From DASTFP01 sp963816855 (GTDB lineage Bacteria; Verrucomicrobiota; Verrucomicrobiia; Chthoniobacterales; Terrimicrobiaceae): a stretch of 64,000 nucleotides of DNA. Under the pieces are notes generated by a model. That model ran no database searches. It was given only the letters and a program-made list of their open reading frames with translations, and had not been told where the DNA came from. Of the stretch, positions 44,597-54,008 are shown one piece after another. Every line of letters starts with the position of its first letter. The first letter of the stretch is position 1. The position numbers were made by a program, and so were the translations under genes. The DNA lies in NCBI GenBank assembly GCA_963816855.1, contig CAWFMA010000017.1:62001-126000 (forward strand), read 5' to 3'.

Positions 44597-44896
44597 CTAG
44601 GGACTCTTTGGCTTTGAGAGTTTCAACAGAAAATTCACCAGCGGTTTCGCATCGGCCGGTAACGTCTCGTCGTCGAAGATCACTTGGAATTTCTTCGATC
44701 CCGCCTCGATCGTGAGTTCGTATTGCCGCAGATCGCGCGCGGAAGTCGAGCGTCGCTCCTGGGAGTCTGAAAGACCGCTGCGCTTTACCAGGCCCTCGAG
44801 TTCGCGAGCTTGCTCGGCGGAAAGTTGCTCCGTGTCAAGGTCACATCCTTTGAACAACCCGCCAAAACCGCCGCTCTGCAGAAATTTCACGGTCAT
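44597..44896 (-). CDS. emfourin-type protease inhibitor
   Basis: A 99-residue protein with the MTVKFLQSGGFGGLFKGCDL start and the central helix LSAEQARELEGLVKRSG, then RRSTSARDLRQYELTI, typical of emfourin, the small inhibitor of protealysin-like M4 metalloproteases. It starts 6 bp downstream of the M4 protease gene and is cotranscribed with it, as in other protealysin/emfourin pairs. It probably keeps the cytoplasmic protease inactive. Confidence 0.85.
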   Translation of the reverse strand: MTVKFLQSGGFGGLFKGCDLDTEQLSAEQARELEGLVKRSGLSDSQERRSTSARDLRQYELTIEAGSKKFQVIFDDETLPADAKPLVNFLLKLSKPKSP

Positions 44897-44902
44897 GGCG
44901 TC

Positions 44903-45979
44903 TTATGAGACCGTGATGCCGACTTTCTTCCAGGCTGCCTTAACGGCTCTCTTGGCCGCGGCTCCCTCTGCCGCGGCGACTTGCACGGTTACCGTTGCGC
45001 AATCCTGAAACGTGCTGTTGCTTGAAAGCTGCTGAAGGGTCTTGTACCAGATGCGGCCCGCGGTGTCCCACGCGTTGCCGCCAATTTTGCGGGCGGTCAA
45101 CACGAACGCGCGATTCGCGATGCCGGAATTTATGTGAACTCCGCCGTTGTCTGCCGGTCCCTGGTACCGCTTGGCGTAGGTAGCGGGTTGGGGATCGGTG
45201 CCCAGATCGGGATCATTCACGTAGGCCGTCCCGGGATTCTCCATGTCGCGGATTCCTCGCCGGGTGGGGGCTGGCACCATGACCTCCGCTCCCACCACCC
45301 AGTTCGCCTTGTCTGTCGGTTCGTCGTTCTTCCACTGCCGGACGAGAACCCCAAAGACGTCCGCGAAGTGCTCGTTCAAGGCGCCTGATTCCCCGTAGTA
45401 AGTCAGGTTGCTGGTGAAGGACTGCACGCCATGGGTGAGTTCATGCCCCACGACCTCGAGAGCGCCCGTAAACCTTTGAAAAATCTGGTCATCGCCGTCC
45501 CCGTAGGCCATTTGCTCGCCGTTCCAGAAGGCGTTGTTCATTGGCACGAAATTGCCTTGGTCGTCTTCCTCTGCCAGGTGGACTGAAGAAATAAGGCTCA
45601 TGCCGTTGTCATCCAGGGAGTTTCTTTGGAAGACGCTGTCGTAGAAATCATAGGTGTCCCCGGCATAGTCGTAGGCTTCATTGATGGCGACATCGCTATG
45701 TTTCGGCTGGCCTTCGGAGCGCTGCAGTTTTCCAGGCAGCAAGTCCGGGCTTTGGCCCTTCATCGTATAGACGAGGCGATTTTTTTTCTTGTTGGGCGCC
45801 ATGACGGCCATGAGACGGGGCATCGCCTGGGCTGCCACGCGGAAGGCGCGCATCCTGGCCGCGGATCGCAACTGCGCGATCGCCCGCGACCTTACCAGGG
45901 GATCTGCCGACTTGAGCAATTCATGGGTGATATAAGGGGGGATGATGCAATGTATGGGATTTCGCGCGCACTGACACAT
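44903..45979 (-). CDS. protealysin-like M4 metallopeptidase
   Basis: A 358-residue thermolysin-family (M4) protease of the protealysin subgroup. The short propeptide carries CIIPPYITHELL, containing the PPx motif of protealysin precursors, and there is no signal peptide. HELTH (179-183) and the Glu of GALNEHFADV (203) form the zinc site; the catalytic His lies in NGGVHINSGIANRAF. ATG 45979 (MCQCARNPIH) is the family start; the longer frame runs through unrelated DNA. Followed by its likely inhibitor. Confidence 0.92.
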   Translation of the reverse strand: MCQCARNPIHCIIPPYITHELLKSADPLVRSRAIAQLRSAARMRAFRVAAQAMPRLMAVMAPNKKKNRLVYTMKGQSPDLLPGKLQRSEGQPKHSDVAINEAYDYAGDTYDFYDSVFQRNSLDDNGMSLISSVHLAEEDDQGNFVPMNNAFWNGEQMAYGDGDDQIFQRFTGALEVVGHELTHGVQSFTSNLTYYGESGALNEHFADVFGVLVRQWKNDEPTDKANWVVGAEVMVPAPTRRGIRDMENPGTAYVNDPDLGTDPQPATYAKRYQGPADNGGVHINSGIANRAFVLTARKIGGNAWDTAGRIWYKTLQQLSSNSTFQDCATVTVQVAAAEGAAAKRAVKAAWKKVGITVS

Positions 45980-46236
45980 ATGGGTCGCCTCCTCCGATTG
46001 AAATGTCGCAAAGACTGTTAGCGGATATCCATATCCTAACTGAAGCCTGCGCCGGTTGTAAAGCTGAAAGCGGAGTTCGGCGTCCGTTGCCCCGCTTGAA
46101 GCTGCTCCGTCAGTCCAGGGGCTGGCGGTCGCTGAGATCGCCTTCTGCCGCAACTCCAGCGTCGTCCGGAACCGGCGCGTATTTGATGCCGTTAGGCGAG
46201 TTTCGTATATGCTATCGTTCCTCCGGGCGCGACCAT

Positions 46237-47157
46237 ATGCCCAAGCCATCGCTTTCCTCTCAAACTATCCACGCCCTGCTGCAACAGCGCTTGGGAGCAC
46301 TTTCCCATTTCAGTCCGCTTGCTGAAGGATTGGCTTCCCAGGCATTTGGCTTCCGGCAAGGCAGGCTGGATTATGTTGTTCGTGTTAACCAGTCGATCGA
46401 TGGATTCACCAAGGACCGCTTCGTTCACCAGTGCTTCGCGACCCAAGATCTTCCAATCCCGGAGGTGCTTCAGATAGGGCGCTTGGATGAAAGGCATGTT
46501 TTCTGTGTTTCCCGCCGCATGCCGGGGATGCGGCTACAGGATGTGCCTAGCGCGCGTAGTTCGGAACTTGTCGCTCCGACACTGCAAATGATCGCAACAA
46601 TCGCCGGCACCGACATCAGAAAAACGCGCGGATTCGGGCGATTTGACGTCTCGGGGCGTGGCGCTCAGGCGTGTTGGCGAGACTTTCTTGTCGGCATAAG
46701 CGATCCCCGGCTCTATGACTGGGCGCAGGCCGGCCGCGTTGCCCACGTGCCGACGATCCGGACTCTTTCCCGTCTCGTCACACAACTGGCGGTGCATTGT
46801 CCCGAGGATCGGCGCCTCGTGCACGGTGATTTTTCCTCCTCAAATATGCTTACGGATGGCCGGTCGATCACCGCGATTTTCGACTGGGATCGCGCCTTGT
46901 TCGGTGATGCCCTTTACGACGTCGCAAATATTTTTTTTTGGCGGGAAGAAAATCTGCAACCGCTGATTGAGCGGCTCAAGGAGCAGGGGCTGGAAATTCC
47001 TCGATGGAATGAAAGAATACTCTGCTATCAACTGCATATCGGTCTGCGGGAGATTTATGACAGCGCCATGGGAAGCGGCACGATCGACCTGACCTGGCTG
47101 ATGATTCGGTGCAATGCGATCGTCGCGCAGCAGGAAGCAAAGGCCGGCCAGAGATAG
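46237..47157 (+). CDS. hygromycin-B-phosphotransferase-like APH family kinase
   Basis: A 306-residue aminoglycoside phosphotransferase-fold protein. Its closest resemblance I recognise is hygromycin B 4-O-kinase (Hph): VVRVNQSIDGFTKDRFVHQC, DLPIPEVLQIG, CWRDFLVGISDP and DWDRALFGDALYDVANIFFW parallel stretches of Hph closely, in the same order. The catalytic HGDF loop (LVHGDFSSSNML) and DWD motif are intact. It could inactivate an aminocyclitol antibiotic or phosphorylate a related endogenous compound. ATG 46237 is chosen; the upstream frame lacks family text. Confidence 0.85.
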   Translation: MPKPSLSSQTIHALLQQRLGALSHFSPLAEGLASQAFGFRQGRLDYVVRVNQSIDGFTKDRFVHQCFATQDLPIPEVLQIGRLDERHVFCVSRRMPGMRLQDVPSARSSELVAPTLQMIATIAGTDIRKTRGFGRFDVSGRGAQACWRDFLVGISDPRLYDWAQAGRVAHVPTIRTLSRLVTQLAVHCPEDRRLVHGDFSSSNMLTDGRSITAIFDWDRALFGDALYDVANIFFWREENLQPLIERLKEQGLEIPRWNERILCYQLHIGLREIYDSAMGSGTIDLTWLMIRCNAIVAQQEAKAGQR

Positions 47158-47385
47158 ACAAAAAGAGGGATCACTCGGTTCCTTTCGCGTCATAGCGGGT
47201 CGGCGGCGTTCGAGATCCGGGCAATCCAAGCTCCTGCTGCCTTGGATCGAAGATACGCCCTTGCCCATGATCCGCACATCGACTAGGTACACCGGTCTTT
47301 CATGAATATGGGATATCACGCGTTTCACCGGCGATATTGGGTCGGTGAGCTCGGCATGCGTTCGCATAGCCTTTCATAGCGGCGC

Positions 47386-48339
47386 ATGGCTTGGCATTCG
47401 TGGGCTATCTTTTTCCTGATCGTGGCCTTGTTGCTGGCCATGGACCTCGGACTCTTTCAACGCAAAGTCCACGTGGTGAGCTTGCCCGAGGCGATCCAGT
47501 CGACGGCGCTGCGCGTCGTGCTGGCGCTTCTTTTCTGCCTCGGCATCTACGGGGGTTGGATCGGCGGCTACGAGACTCCACAGTTGCAGGCGACCAGAGG
47601 AATCGAATTCCTCACCGGCTATCTGGTCGAGATCGCTCTCAGCATGGACAATGTTTTCGTCTTCGCCCTTGTTTTTAAGTATTTTCGCACTCCGGCTGAG
47701 CACCAGCAAAGGATCCTGTTTTGGGGCATCTTGGGAGCGCTTGCGATGCGCGGAGTCCTGATCTTTGCGGGAATTGCCCTCATTGAGACGTTCCATTGGA
47801 TCATTTACGTTTTTGGCGTCATCTTGATCTACGGCGGATTCAAGATGATCCGCAGTGAAGGCGAGGAAACCGATCCCGCTAAAAATCCTGTTCTCAAGCT
47901 CTTTAGAAGGCTGGTCCCGGTGACCCCCGGCCTTCATGGTCAGCGATTTTTCGTCAGGGAGAATGGGCGGTTGATGGCCACCCCGCTCTGCGTTGTCCTG
48001 GTAGCCATCGAGACCACCGATCTGATTTTCGCCGTCGATTCGATTCCCGCCGTTCTGGCGGTCACGCGAGATCCTTTCGTGGTCTTTACCTCGAATGTTT
48101 TCGCGATCCTTGGACTAAGGGCGATGTACTTTGCTCTGGCGGGAATCCTCAGGCTTTTCCGATTTCTTCATCATGGCTTGTCTGCAATTCTCGTCTTTAT
48201 CGGCGTGAAAATGCTTCTTTCGCAGACTCCATACGCCATTGAAACCGTCCAATCTCTGTTTGTCGTGTTATCTTTGTTGGGCGTTTCGATTGTCGCGTCG
48301 CTAATTCGAAAAAATGATTCCGCCAAGCCGGACGCTTGA
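47386..48339 (+). CDS. TerC-family membrane protein
   Basis: A 317-residue polytopic protein of the TerC/Alx family, linked to metal (Mn) export and to tellurite resistance. About eight hydrophobic helices are present, with the signature acidic segments EIALSMDNVFVFALVF and VAIETTDLIFAVDSIPAVLA. A standard TerC tail follows. No ter operon genes or manganese riboswitch motif were seen upstream. ATG 47386 is chosen. It converges on putA. Confidence 0.93.
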   Translation: MAWHSWAIFFLIVALLLAMDLGLFQRKVHVVSLPEAIQSTALRVVLALLFCLGIYGGWIGGYETPQLQATRGIEFLTGYLVEIALSMDNVFVFALVFKYFRTPAEHQQRILFWGILGALAMRGVLIFAGIALIETFHWIIYVFGVILIYGGFKMIRSEGEETDPAKNPVLKLFRRLVPVTPGLHGQRFFVRENGRLMATPLCVVLVAIETTDLIFAVDSIPAVLAVTRDPFVVFTSNVFAILGLRAMYFALAGILRLFRFLHHGLSAILVFIGVKMLLSQTPYAIETVQSLFVVLSLLGVSIVASLIRKNDSAKPDA

Positions 48340-48386
48340 ATCGATGCCTCTCGGACCATCGCTGCGCGATCGATTTCGGCGAGTCC

Positions 48387-51320
48387 TCAGCATGCGGGCG
48401 CGGAGCCGCGGCGCATCATGTTTTCGGCGATGACCTTCGGAAACAGGAAATTCAGGAGATACTCGGACCCGCCGGCTTTTGTTCCGCCTCCGGACATGCC
48501 AAATCCGCCGAACGGATGGCGTGCAACGAGCGCGCCCGTAATGCCTCTGTTGATGTAAAGATTGCCCACCTGAAACGCGGATTTCACGCGCTCGATGGCT
48601 CGGGGACTTCGCGAGTAGAATCCCCCCGTGAGCGCGTAGGGTGTGGCATTGGCAATGCGCAGCGCTTCCTCGAGATCCGCCGCGCCGATGACCGAGAGCA
48701 CCGGACCGAAAATCTCTTCCTGAGCCAGGCGGGAATCGGGCGCCACGTCGGTGAAAATTGATGGACCGACAAACCAACCCGCCGGTTCCTGAACAGGCAT
48801 CTGAAACGCCAAAGTCGCCTCGCGCCGGCCCGCTTCAATGATTCCCCACACGCGGTCGCGGGCCACCTGATCGATCAGCGGACCCACGGCGGTGGACGGG
48901 TCCGCGGGATCCCCCAGGCGCAAGCTTTCCGTGGCCTCGATTATTCTCCGGGTTAATCGGCTCCGGATTCCGGGAAGCACGATAAGCCGGGAGAGGGCGG
49001 AGCACTTTTGTCCCTGATATCCGAAGGCGGAGGCCACGATGCCCGGCACGGCCTCGTCGAGATCGGCGTCGTTATCTACGATGACGGCGTTCTTCCCGCC
49101 CATTTCGCAAATCACCTTCTTCAACTGGGCCTGGCCCGGACGCGTCCGGCCCGCAGTTTCCCAGATTTCGAGCCCCACCTTGCGCGAGCCGGTGAACGCG
49201 ATGATCGCGACATCAGGGTGTTCGACGAGGGCCGAGCCGATTTCGCCGCCGGAGCCTGGCAGACAAGTGATGGCCCCGGCCGGAATACCGGCTTCTCGCA
49301 ACACCCGCGCAAAGACAGCTGCGATCACGGCGGACTGACCGGAAGGCTTCATAATCACCGTATTTCCCGTCACCAGAGCGGCCGTTGTCATCCCGCACAG
49401 GATCGCCAGTGGAAAATTCCATGGCGCGATCACCGCCGTGACCCCGCGCGGGATATGGTCATGCCAAATCGTTTCCCCGGACACGTGAAATTCGGCGCGG
49501 GCCAGACGTCGCATTTCGCCGGAGTAGTAGATGCAAAAATCAATTGCCTCGCAGACATCCGCGTCGGCTTCAGCCCAGGTCTTGCCGGTCTCCAGCACTT
49601 CGAGCGCGGCCAGTTCGAAGCGACGTGTCCTCAGCGACGCTCCGGCTTCTTCGACGGACCGTGCGCGGATTTCAAACGGAGTCTCCCGCCACGATGCGAA
49701 AGCGGCTGTCGCCGTGGCAATGGCCGCGTCGACATCGCCCAGTCGCGCCGCTTGCACGCGTCCCACCACTTCATGCGAAGCCGCTGGGTTGCGGGAAACA
49801 AGCTCCCGATCAGTGCTCAATGCCGACTCGCCCAAAAACAGCGGGTAAAATTCTCCAGGTTTTCCGCGGAGTTTGAGTATGGCATCGGACATCCGATCCC
49901 GAAGCTTGGTTTGCGAGAAATCGGCGTGCGGCTCGTTCTTGAACCCTTGATTCTGACCTTCAGATGATGGTGGGTTCGGAACCGCCGCGGGATCCCGAAG
50001 CAAGGTTTCCGGCGCGGCATTCTCCCCGAACCTGGTTCGCAGGAAACCTTCGTTCGAGGTATTTTCGAGCAACCGCCGGACGAGGTATGCCATCCCGGGC
50101 AGCGTTTCCCCGAGCGGGCAATATTTCCGCAAGCGATACCCCATTTGGGTTAGGGCATCGCCGACAGGTTCCGCCATCCCGTAAAGCATTTGAAATTCAA
50201 GCCGCTTCGCGGGCACTCCCAGGCGCCGACTGACGGCGAGACAGGCAGCGATTGTTCGAACGTTGTGGGTCGCGAATGCGCAATCGACGACGGCGGAATT
50301 CTCCAGCAACCGACTCGCGAGCCGCTCGTAGGCGAGATCCGTTTCCTGTTTGTGCTCGTACACCGGCGTTGGCCAGTTCCGCTGTCGCGCGAGGATCGTT
50401 TCCGTGTCCCAGTAAGCGCCCTTGACGAGACGCACGGTCACGCGGCAGCGCCGACTCGCGGCCCAGGCAATCAACTCTTCCAGATCGCCGGGCGTTTCTC
50501 GAAGATAGACTTGGATGGCAATTCCCACGTGCGGGTAATTCCTGAATTCCTCCTCGTTCAGCAAAGTCTTGAAAAGGCGCAGGGTCAGATCCTTGAGCGA
50601 TTGCGACTCCATATCGAAATTGATGAAGGCGTTCCGGGCCTGTGCGCGCCGTAACATCGGCCGCATTCGGTGGCCCAGTTGCTCAAGGCTGTAATCCAGA
50701 GCCTCCGGCTTTATCTGGGAAAACAGCGCGGAGATCTTTACCGAGATGTTGACCGCGGGGATCGGGCCTCGGTCATCGCGGTCGAGATGTTCGGAGGGCG
50801 GCCACTCCGCGGCCGCGTCGGCCAGCACCTCGATCAATTCGAGGTAACGGTTGTAATACGTTTCCGCTTCCCGTTCGCTCAGGGCCGCTTCTCCGAGCAA
50901 GTCCGCCGTAAATGCCACGGAGTGCTCACGCATTGCCCGAAGCCCGGCAAACGCCTGTTCCGGCGCTTCAGCGAGGATGAATGAACGCGCCATTTGGCGG
51001 ACCGCGAAGAGCGCCAGAGGGCCAGCGAGCGAGGGTGTGCACCGGGTCCATGCAAACAGTCGGCGAATGCCGGGGGACAGGCCCGACGACCGATCAGCCA
51101 GATATTCCTGGATATGCCGCGTGATCTCAGTGCCCGAGTTCAGGGATGGCAGGACGTCAACAAGGCGGAAGAGTTGCGTTTTCAGCTGTTCCCGCCGCAT
51201 CGACCAGCTCAAAAGAAGGCCAACGACGCTCGTTCGGGAAAACACGCTCGGGGTTGCTCCGGCCATCCGAGCGAAGATCTCCCGGCCGATCTCCTCGATT
51301 TCAAATTGCAAGCCGCTCAT
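48387..51320 (-). CDS. putA: bifunctional proline dehydrogenase / L-glutamate-gamma-semialdehyde dehydrogenase
   Basis: A 977-residue PutA that oxidises proline to glutamate. The first half has the FAD-binding proline dehydrogenase barrel (VRLVKGAYWDTET, EFQMLYGM, YCPLGETLPGMAYLVRRLLE); the second half is an aldehyde dehydrogenase with FTGSRKVGLEI (NAD binding) and the catalytic Cys in YQGQKCSALSR. It lacks the N-terminal DNA-binding domain of enterobacterial PutA and a C-terminal ALDH-like extension, so it is a minimalist type. No putP transporter gene is nearby. Confidence 0.95.
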   Translation of the reverse strand: MSGLQFEIEEIGREIFARMAGATPSVFSRTSVVGLLLSWSMRREQLKTQLFRLVDVLPSLNSGTEITRHIQEYLADRSSGLSPGIRRLFAWTRCTPSLAGPLALFAVRQMARSFILAEAPEQAFAGLRAMREHSVAFTADLLGEAALSEREAETYYNRYLELIEVLADAAAEWPPSEHLDRDDRGPIPAVNISVKISALFSQIKPEALDYSLEQLGHRMRPMLRRAQARNAFINFDMESQSLKDLTLRLFKTLLNEEEFRNYPHVGIAIQVYLRETPGDLEELIAWAASRRCRVTVRLVKGAYWDTETILARQRNWPTPVYEHKQETDLAYERLASRLLENSAVVDCAFATHNVRTIAACLAVSRRLGVPAKRLEFQMLYGMAEPVGDALTQMGYRLRKYCPLGETLPGMAYLVRRLLENTSNEGFLRTRFGENAAPETLLRDPAAVPNPPSSEGQNQGFKNEPHADFSQTKLRDRMSDAILKLRGKPGEFYPLFLGESALSTDRELVSRNPAASHEVVGRVQAARLGDVDAAIATATAAFASWRETPFEIRARSVEEAGASLRTRRFELAALEVLETGKTWAEADADVCEAIDFCIYYSGEMRRLARAEFHVSGETIWHDHIPRGVTAVIAPWNFPLAILCGMTTAALVTGNTVIMKPSGQSAVIAAVFARVLREAGIPAGAITCLPGSGGEIGSALVEHPDVAIIAFTGSRKVGLEIWETAGRTRPGQAQLKKVICEMGGKNAVIVDNDADLDEAVPGIVASAFGYQGQKCSALSRLIVLPGIRSRLTRRIIEATESLRLGDPADPSTAVGPLIDQVARDRVWGIIEAGRREATLAFQMPVQEPAGWFVGPSIFTDVAPDSRLAQEEIFGPVLSVIGAADLEEALRIANATPYALTGGFYSRSPRAIERVKSAFQVGNLYINRGITGALVARHPFGGFGMSGGGTKAGGSEYLLNFLFPKVIAENMMRRGSAPAC

Positions 51321-51525
51321 CGTTCCCCGGTCGCCCCCGATCTCTGAATCTTACGCGTAGAATTGCGGATGACAAACCGTTCATCCGCAAGCGCAGCGGC
51401 GCTCGCGAGGTTCTTTCACCGCTTTTTTTGGGAAGCCAGCGCGACGCCGCTTTCGAGATGGCCACACCTTGACCGGACTTTGCCAGGAAGTTCTTCTCGC
51501 GGAATCGAGTCTTCGCGCCAAGGGC

Positions 51526-51906
51526 TTAGTTCTTCACAATCTGGGCATTCTCAATCATATTCATGCCATCCCGAGAAACAGCCTTGCCCGTTACCGTAAC
51601 CGTCTTTGCCGCCAGGGGCGCCAGTTCCGCATTAATTGGTTTGTGCTCGCCGATGAGAAGATACGTCTTGCCGTCGCTTGCTTTGATACCAACGGGCAGA
51701 CCCATTTTGATGCACGTTTCCGCGCAATCTGCATGTTCGGAACCCGTTGCTTCATGGTCGAGATAGCAGGCCAAGTCGACGATCTCGCCGGTTACGGTGA
51801 TGTTTTCGGCCGTCGCGCCCTTGTGGTGTTCACCCTCGTGGGCCAGGACGGAGGATGCGGCAAGGATGGTCGCCGCGGCCAGGGATGTTACGATGTTTGG
51901 CTTCAC
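51526..51906 (-). CDS. small exported Cys-containing protein
   Basis: A 126-residue exported protein: signal peptide (IVTSLAAATILAASSVLAHE), an HEGEHH segment just after it, and a core with DLACYLDHEATGSEHADCAE, CIKMGLPVGI. The spaced Cys and His residues suggest metal binding or a redox centre. A beta-rich C-terminus follows (KTYLLIGEHKPINAELAPLA). I have seen similar small proteins in soil bacteria but cannot name a function. It is transcribed divergently from the DNA methyltransferase gene. Confidence 0.75.
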   Translation of the reverse strand: MKPNIVTSLAAATILAASSVLAHEGEHHKGATAENITVTGEIVDLACYLDHEATGSEHADCAETCIKMGLPVGIKASDGKTYLLIGEHKPINAELAPLAAKTVTVTGKAVSRDGMNMIENAQIVKN

Positions 51907-51984
51907 GCGGCAACTCTACCATATGCAGGCGAGGGTTGATACTGGCCGGCATGCCCGCTGGGCGACCCGGAAGCTTTTCCTGAC

Positions 51985-53190
51985 GTGATCCTCGAAGACT
52001 TCTATTCCGAGTTGGCCGACTTTAAGGTTTTCGGCACTTCGACGTCCGTGCGCGATCTGACGGGGCTTTCGAAAGAAAGAATATCCGTGTTCACCAATGA
52101 ATTTTGGACGTCAAAACAAAGGGCTGCCAGTTCCTTGCATGAAGTTTCCTACCGGGCCTGTTTCAAACCGCAATTGCCCCGCTTTTTCGTCGAAAGGCTC
52201 ACCGAGCCTCGAGATTTGGTTTATGATCCTTTCATGGGGCGCGGGACCACGGTCCTCGAAGCCGCGCTGCTTGGCAGACGAGCTGCGGGGTGCGATGTGA
52301 ACCCCTTGAGTTCGGTGCTCGTTGCGCCGCGCCTTGATCCTTCGAATCTGGAGGCGGTTCAAACCAGGCTTCACAAAATTGACTGGAATTTTGGCGGCCG
52401 CCTGCCGGAAGAGTTGCTGGCTTTCTACCATCCCGACACCCTTCGCCAGATTTGCGCTCTTCGGGAAGAATTGCGTCGCAACCGGTCGCCGGCGGATGCC
52501 TGGATTCGCATGGTGGCGACGAACCGCCTCACCGGACATTCCAAAGGATTCTTCTCGGTCTATACGATGCCGCCGAACCAGGCCGTTTCGATCAAGAGTC
52601 AACTCAGGATCAATCAATGTCGCAATCAAACTCCGGAGGCTCGGGATGTCCCAACGATTGTCATCGCCAAGACCGCGTCGCTTCTGTCCAGGATCTCCCG
52701 GGCCGAGCGCGAAATGTTGCTGGAATTCGGGCGAAGTTCGATTCTGATGACGGGTTCGAGCGTCCAAACGCCGACTCTCCAGGATGAAAAGGTCTCACTG
52801 ATCGTGACATCCCCGCCGTTTCTCGACGTGGTCGACTACGAAACAGACAACTGGCTCCGCTGCTGGTTTAACTCGATCGACACGAAATCGGTTCGTTTGT
52901 GGATAACAGGGCGCGTCGCCGAGTGGTCGCGGACTTTGACGGCTGTTTTCCGGGAGTTGCATCGCGTGTTGAGACGCAGGGGCCTGATTGCCTTTGAGGT
53001 CGGCGAAGTGCGTGGTGGAAAGCTCTTGCTCGAGAACATTGTCATTCCTGCTGCGGAAGACGCGGGACTAAAAGCGGTTTTGATTCTCGTAAACCAGCAG
53101 AAGTTTACAAAAACCTCCAATTGCTGGGGGGTCAGCAACATGGGCAAGGGAACAAACACTAACCGGATCGTGCTGCTGCAAAAGCCGTAA
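51985..53190 (+). CDS. orphan DNA methyltransferase (amino-group type)
   Basis: A 401-residue DNA methyltransferase of the N4-cytosine/N6-adenine type. The SAM-binding motif DPFMGRGTTVLEAALLGRR lies near residue 80 and the catalytic motif TSPPFLDVVDY near 270, so motif I precedes motif IV as in alpha-type enzymes. Target-recognition text is between them. No restriction endonuclease is adjacent, so it is an orphan that may serve regulation or a host-acquired defence role; an RNA target cannot be excluded. GTG 51985 is the start. Confidence 0.78.
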   Translation: MILEDFYSELADFKVFGTSTSVRDLTGLSKERISVFTNEFWTSKQRAASSLHEVSYRACFKPQLPRFFVERLTEPRDLVYDPFMGRGTTVLEAALLGRRAAGCDVNPLSSVLVAPRLDPSNLEAVQTRLHKIDWNFGGRLPEELLAFYHPDTLRQICALREELRRNRSPADAWIRMVATNRLTGHSKGFFSVYTMPPNQAVSIKSQLRINQCRNQTPEARDVPTIVIAKTASLLSRISRAEREMLLEFGRSSILMTGSSVQTPTLQDEKVSLIVTSPPFLDVVDYETDNWLRCWFNSIDTKSVRLWITGRVAEWSRTLTAVFRELHRVLRRRGLIAFEVGEVRGGKLLLENIVIPAAEDAGLKAVLILVNQQKFTKTSNCWGVSNMGKGTNTNRIVLLQKP

Positions 53191-53321
53191 GGCGCCGGGA
53201 GAGCGGCCGGTGCGACCGTCAGAAAAAAATCGTGGCCGAGGTTGGCGCGCCAATTACTCTACGCCCGCTCGTAAGGTCTCAAGTTTCAATTCCAAATGAA
53301 GTCAACAGCTACCGGCTCTCG

Positions 53322-54008
53322 ATGAATCGCGTCGCGCTTAAAGCGATTCTCTTCGATTTCGGAGGGACCTTGGATTCTGACGGGATCCCCTGGAAGGAAA
53401 GGTTTTATCCCCTTTATCTTCAAGAGGGCGTCGACTGGGATTTTCCGAGCTTTGAGCGATTTTTTTTCACCTCGGATGATTCATTGACCGAAGAGGGGCT
53501 GGATCGAGTGGATTACGAGACGATGCTTTTTGAACAGGTCAGCCGGGTTCTTCGTGCCGGCGCTCGCTACGAACCGCGCCTGGCGCGGCGCATCTCATCC
53601 CGCTTTCATTTGGACTCCCTCCGTTTCCTGAATCGAAACAGGCCGGTCCTCCAGCGACTCTCGCTTCAATACCGGCTCGGCATCGTGTCGAATTTTTATG
53701 GCAATCTCGATTTTCTCTGCCGCGAGGTCGGCTACGATGAAATTTTATCCGCGGTCGTCGATTCGGTTCGAGTCGGAGTGGAGAAGCCGCACGCGGGAAT
53801 CTTTCGAGCGGCACTCGAGCGGTTGGAGTGCTCACCGGGGGAGACCTTGGTCGTGGGGGACAGCCTACCGCGGGACATGGGCGGGGCGCGCCTTCTGGGC
53901 ATGCCGCACGTTTGGCTCAACACTCGTCATCCGGAGCTCCAGCCTTGCTGCGAGAACGACCCGATGATCCGCTCCCTTCCGGAGGTTGAGGGAATCCTTT
54001 CGCGATGA
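53322..54008 (+). CDS. HAD-family phosphatase-like protein (inositol operon)
   Basis: A 228-residue HAD hydrolase with a helical cap. Motif I FDFGGTLDSDG, motif II GIVSNFYG, motif III Lys in VEKPHAGIF and motif IV VVGDSLPRDMGGAR are present; Gly replaces the second Asp of motif I, as in several sugar-phosphate phosphatases. ATG 53322 is chosen as the frame upstream overlaps a poorly coding leader. Its stop overlaps the nucleotidyltransferase start (ATGA). In this operon it may remove phosphate from inositol phosphate. Confidence 0.85.
   Translation: MNRVALKAILFDFGGTLDSDGIPWKERFYPLYLQEGVDWDFPSFERFFFTSDDSLTEEGLDRVDYETMLFEQVSRVLRAGARYEPRLARRISSRFHLDSLRFLNRNRPVLQRLSLQYRLGIVSNFYGNLDFLCREVGYDEILSAVVDSVRVGVEKPHAGIFRAALERLECSPGETLVVGDSLPRDMGGARLLGMPHVWLNTRHPELQPCCENDPMIRSLPEVEGILSR

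Noticed and set aside
47160..47385. Possible yybP-ykoY manganese riboswitch before terC
   Set aside because: The conserved loops of that riboswitch are not present in the leader.
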